Shown here one piece after another: positions 15,222 through 15,287 of a stretch of DNA of 15,287 nt. The notes below the pieces were generated by a model. That model was not told the origin of the DNA, searched no databases, and was given only the letters and a program-made list of their open reading frames with translations. Both the position numbers and the translations under genes were made by a program. The stretch's first letter is position 1; every line of letters starts with the position of its first letter. Source of the stretch: JBBITW01 sp037440525 (GTDB lineage: Bacteria > Desulfobacterota > BSN033 > UBA1163); the NCBI GenBank assembly GCA_037440525.1, contig JBBITW010000083.1, positions 1 to 15,287 of the forward strand, written 5' to 3'.

Positions 15222-15287
15222 CTCTGAAAAATTCCTGAAATGACTGGGGAGGTAGGGTTCCAAACCCTTCGAATGCGGACATTAAGA
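15222..15287. mobile_element. MITE-like element, copy D (3' truncated by window end)
   Basis: CTCTGAAAAATT, then GACTGGGGAGGTAGGG, then CCCTTCGAATGCGGACATT reproduce the left arm of copies B and C in the same orientation. It begins 11 bases after the radical SAM stop codon. The last 41 bases (15247-15287) are identical to bases 1-41 and to 548-588. The window ends inside the element, so its right arm is not seen. Confidence 0.75.

Noticed and set aside
1..15287. Circular plasmid, suggested by identical ends
   Set aside because: The shared 41 bases are part of a repeat present three times in the window, and the gene set is chromosomal housekeeping.

Overview
The window reads as a chromosomal segment of an anaerobic bacterium of about 40% GC by eye. 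It encodes a tungsten-type aldehyde:ferredoxin oxidoreductase with its own four-cluster ferredoxin subunit, the indirect tRNA-amidation genes gatC and gatA, and a radical SAM enzyme. It also carries many small foldback repeats. Gene content and order resemble Desulfobacterota (former Deltaproteobacteria) or a neighbouring phylum, but nothing in the sequence fixes the lineage.

Layout. Bases 1-1330 hold no credible gene. They are a nested mosaic of palindromic repeats: MITE-like elements of about 213 bp with long terminal inverted repeats (copies at 1-308, 522-734 and 1110-1323, with another entering at 15222), smaller foldbacks built on GTCATTCCGAGCGAAGCG, and an 80-bp inverted repeat that brackets one MITE. 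Bases 1424-7578 form a tight plus-strand operon. It starts with a degenerate receiver domain joined to a very long Glu-rich linker and a PopZ-like C-terminal helical tail, followed by valS, gatC and gatA. Bases 7660-10382 are a minus-strand operon: a ferredoxin-like subunit, the aldehyde oxidoreductase and cutA. A minus-strand low-specificity threonine aldolase lies at 10459-11499. A 308-nt divergent gap with repeat remnants follows. Bases 11808-15210 are a plus-strand cluster: rmuC, a nitroreductase, an HD-domain hydrolase and a radical SAM protein. The window then runs into another MITE.

How the genes fit together. valS and gatCA serve translation (gatB is not here). The pseudo-receiver protein upstream of valS may be a polar-organising scaffold, judged from its architecture and its place next to valS. 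The ferredoxin subunit and oxidoreductase should form one redox enzyme. The role of cutA beside them is unknown. The rmuC-to-radical-SAM genes are co-directional and closely spaced but have no obvious shared pathway.

Caution. The first 41 bases of the window are identical to the last 41, both inside the MITE, so this may be a contig cut at a repeat rather than a natural unit. No tRNA, rRNA, CRISPR array or transposase gene was seen.
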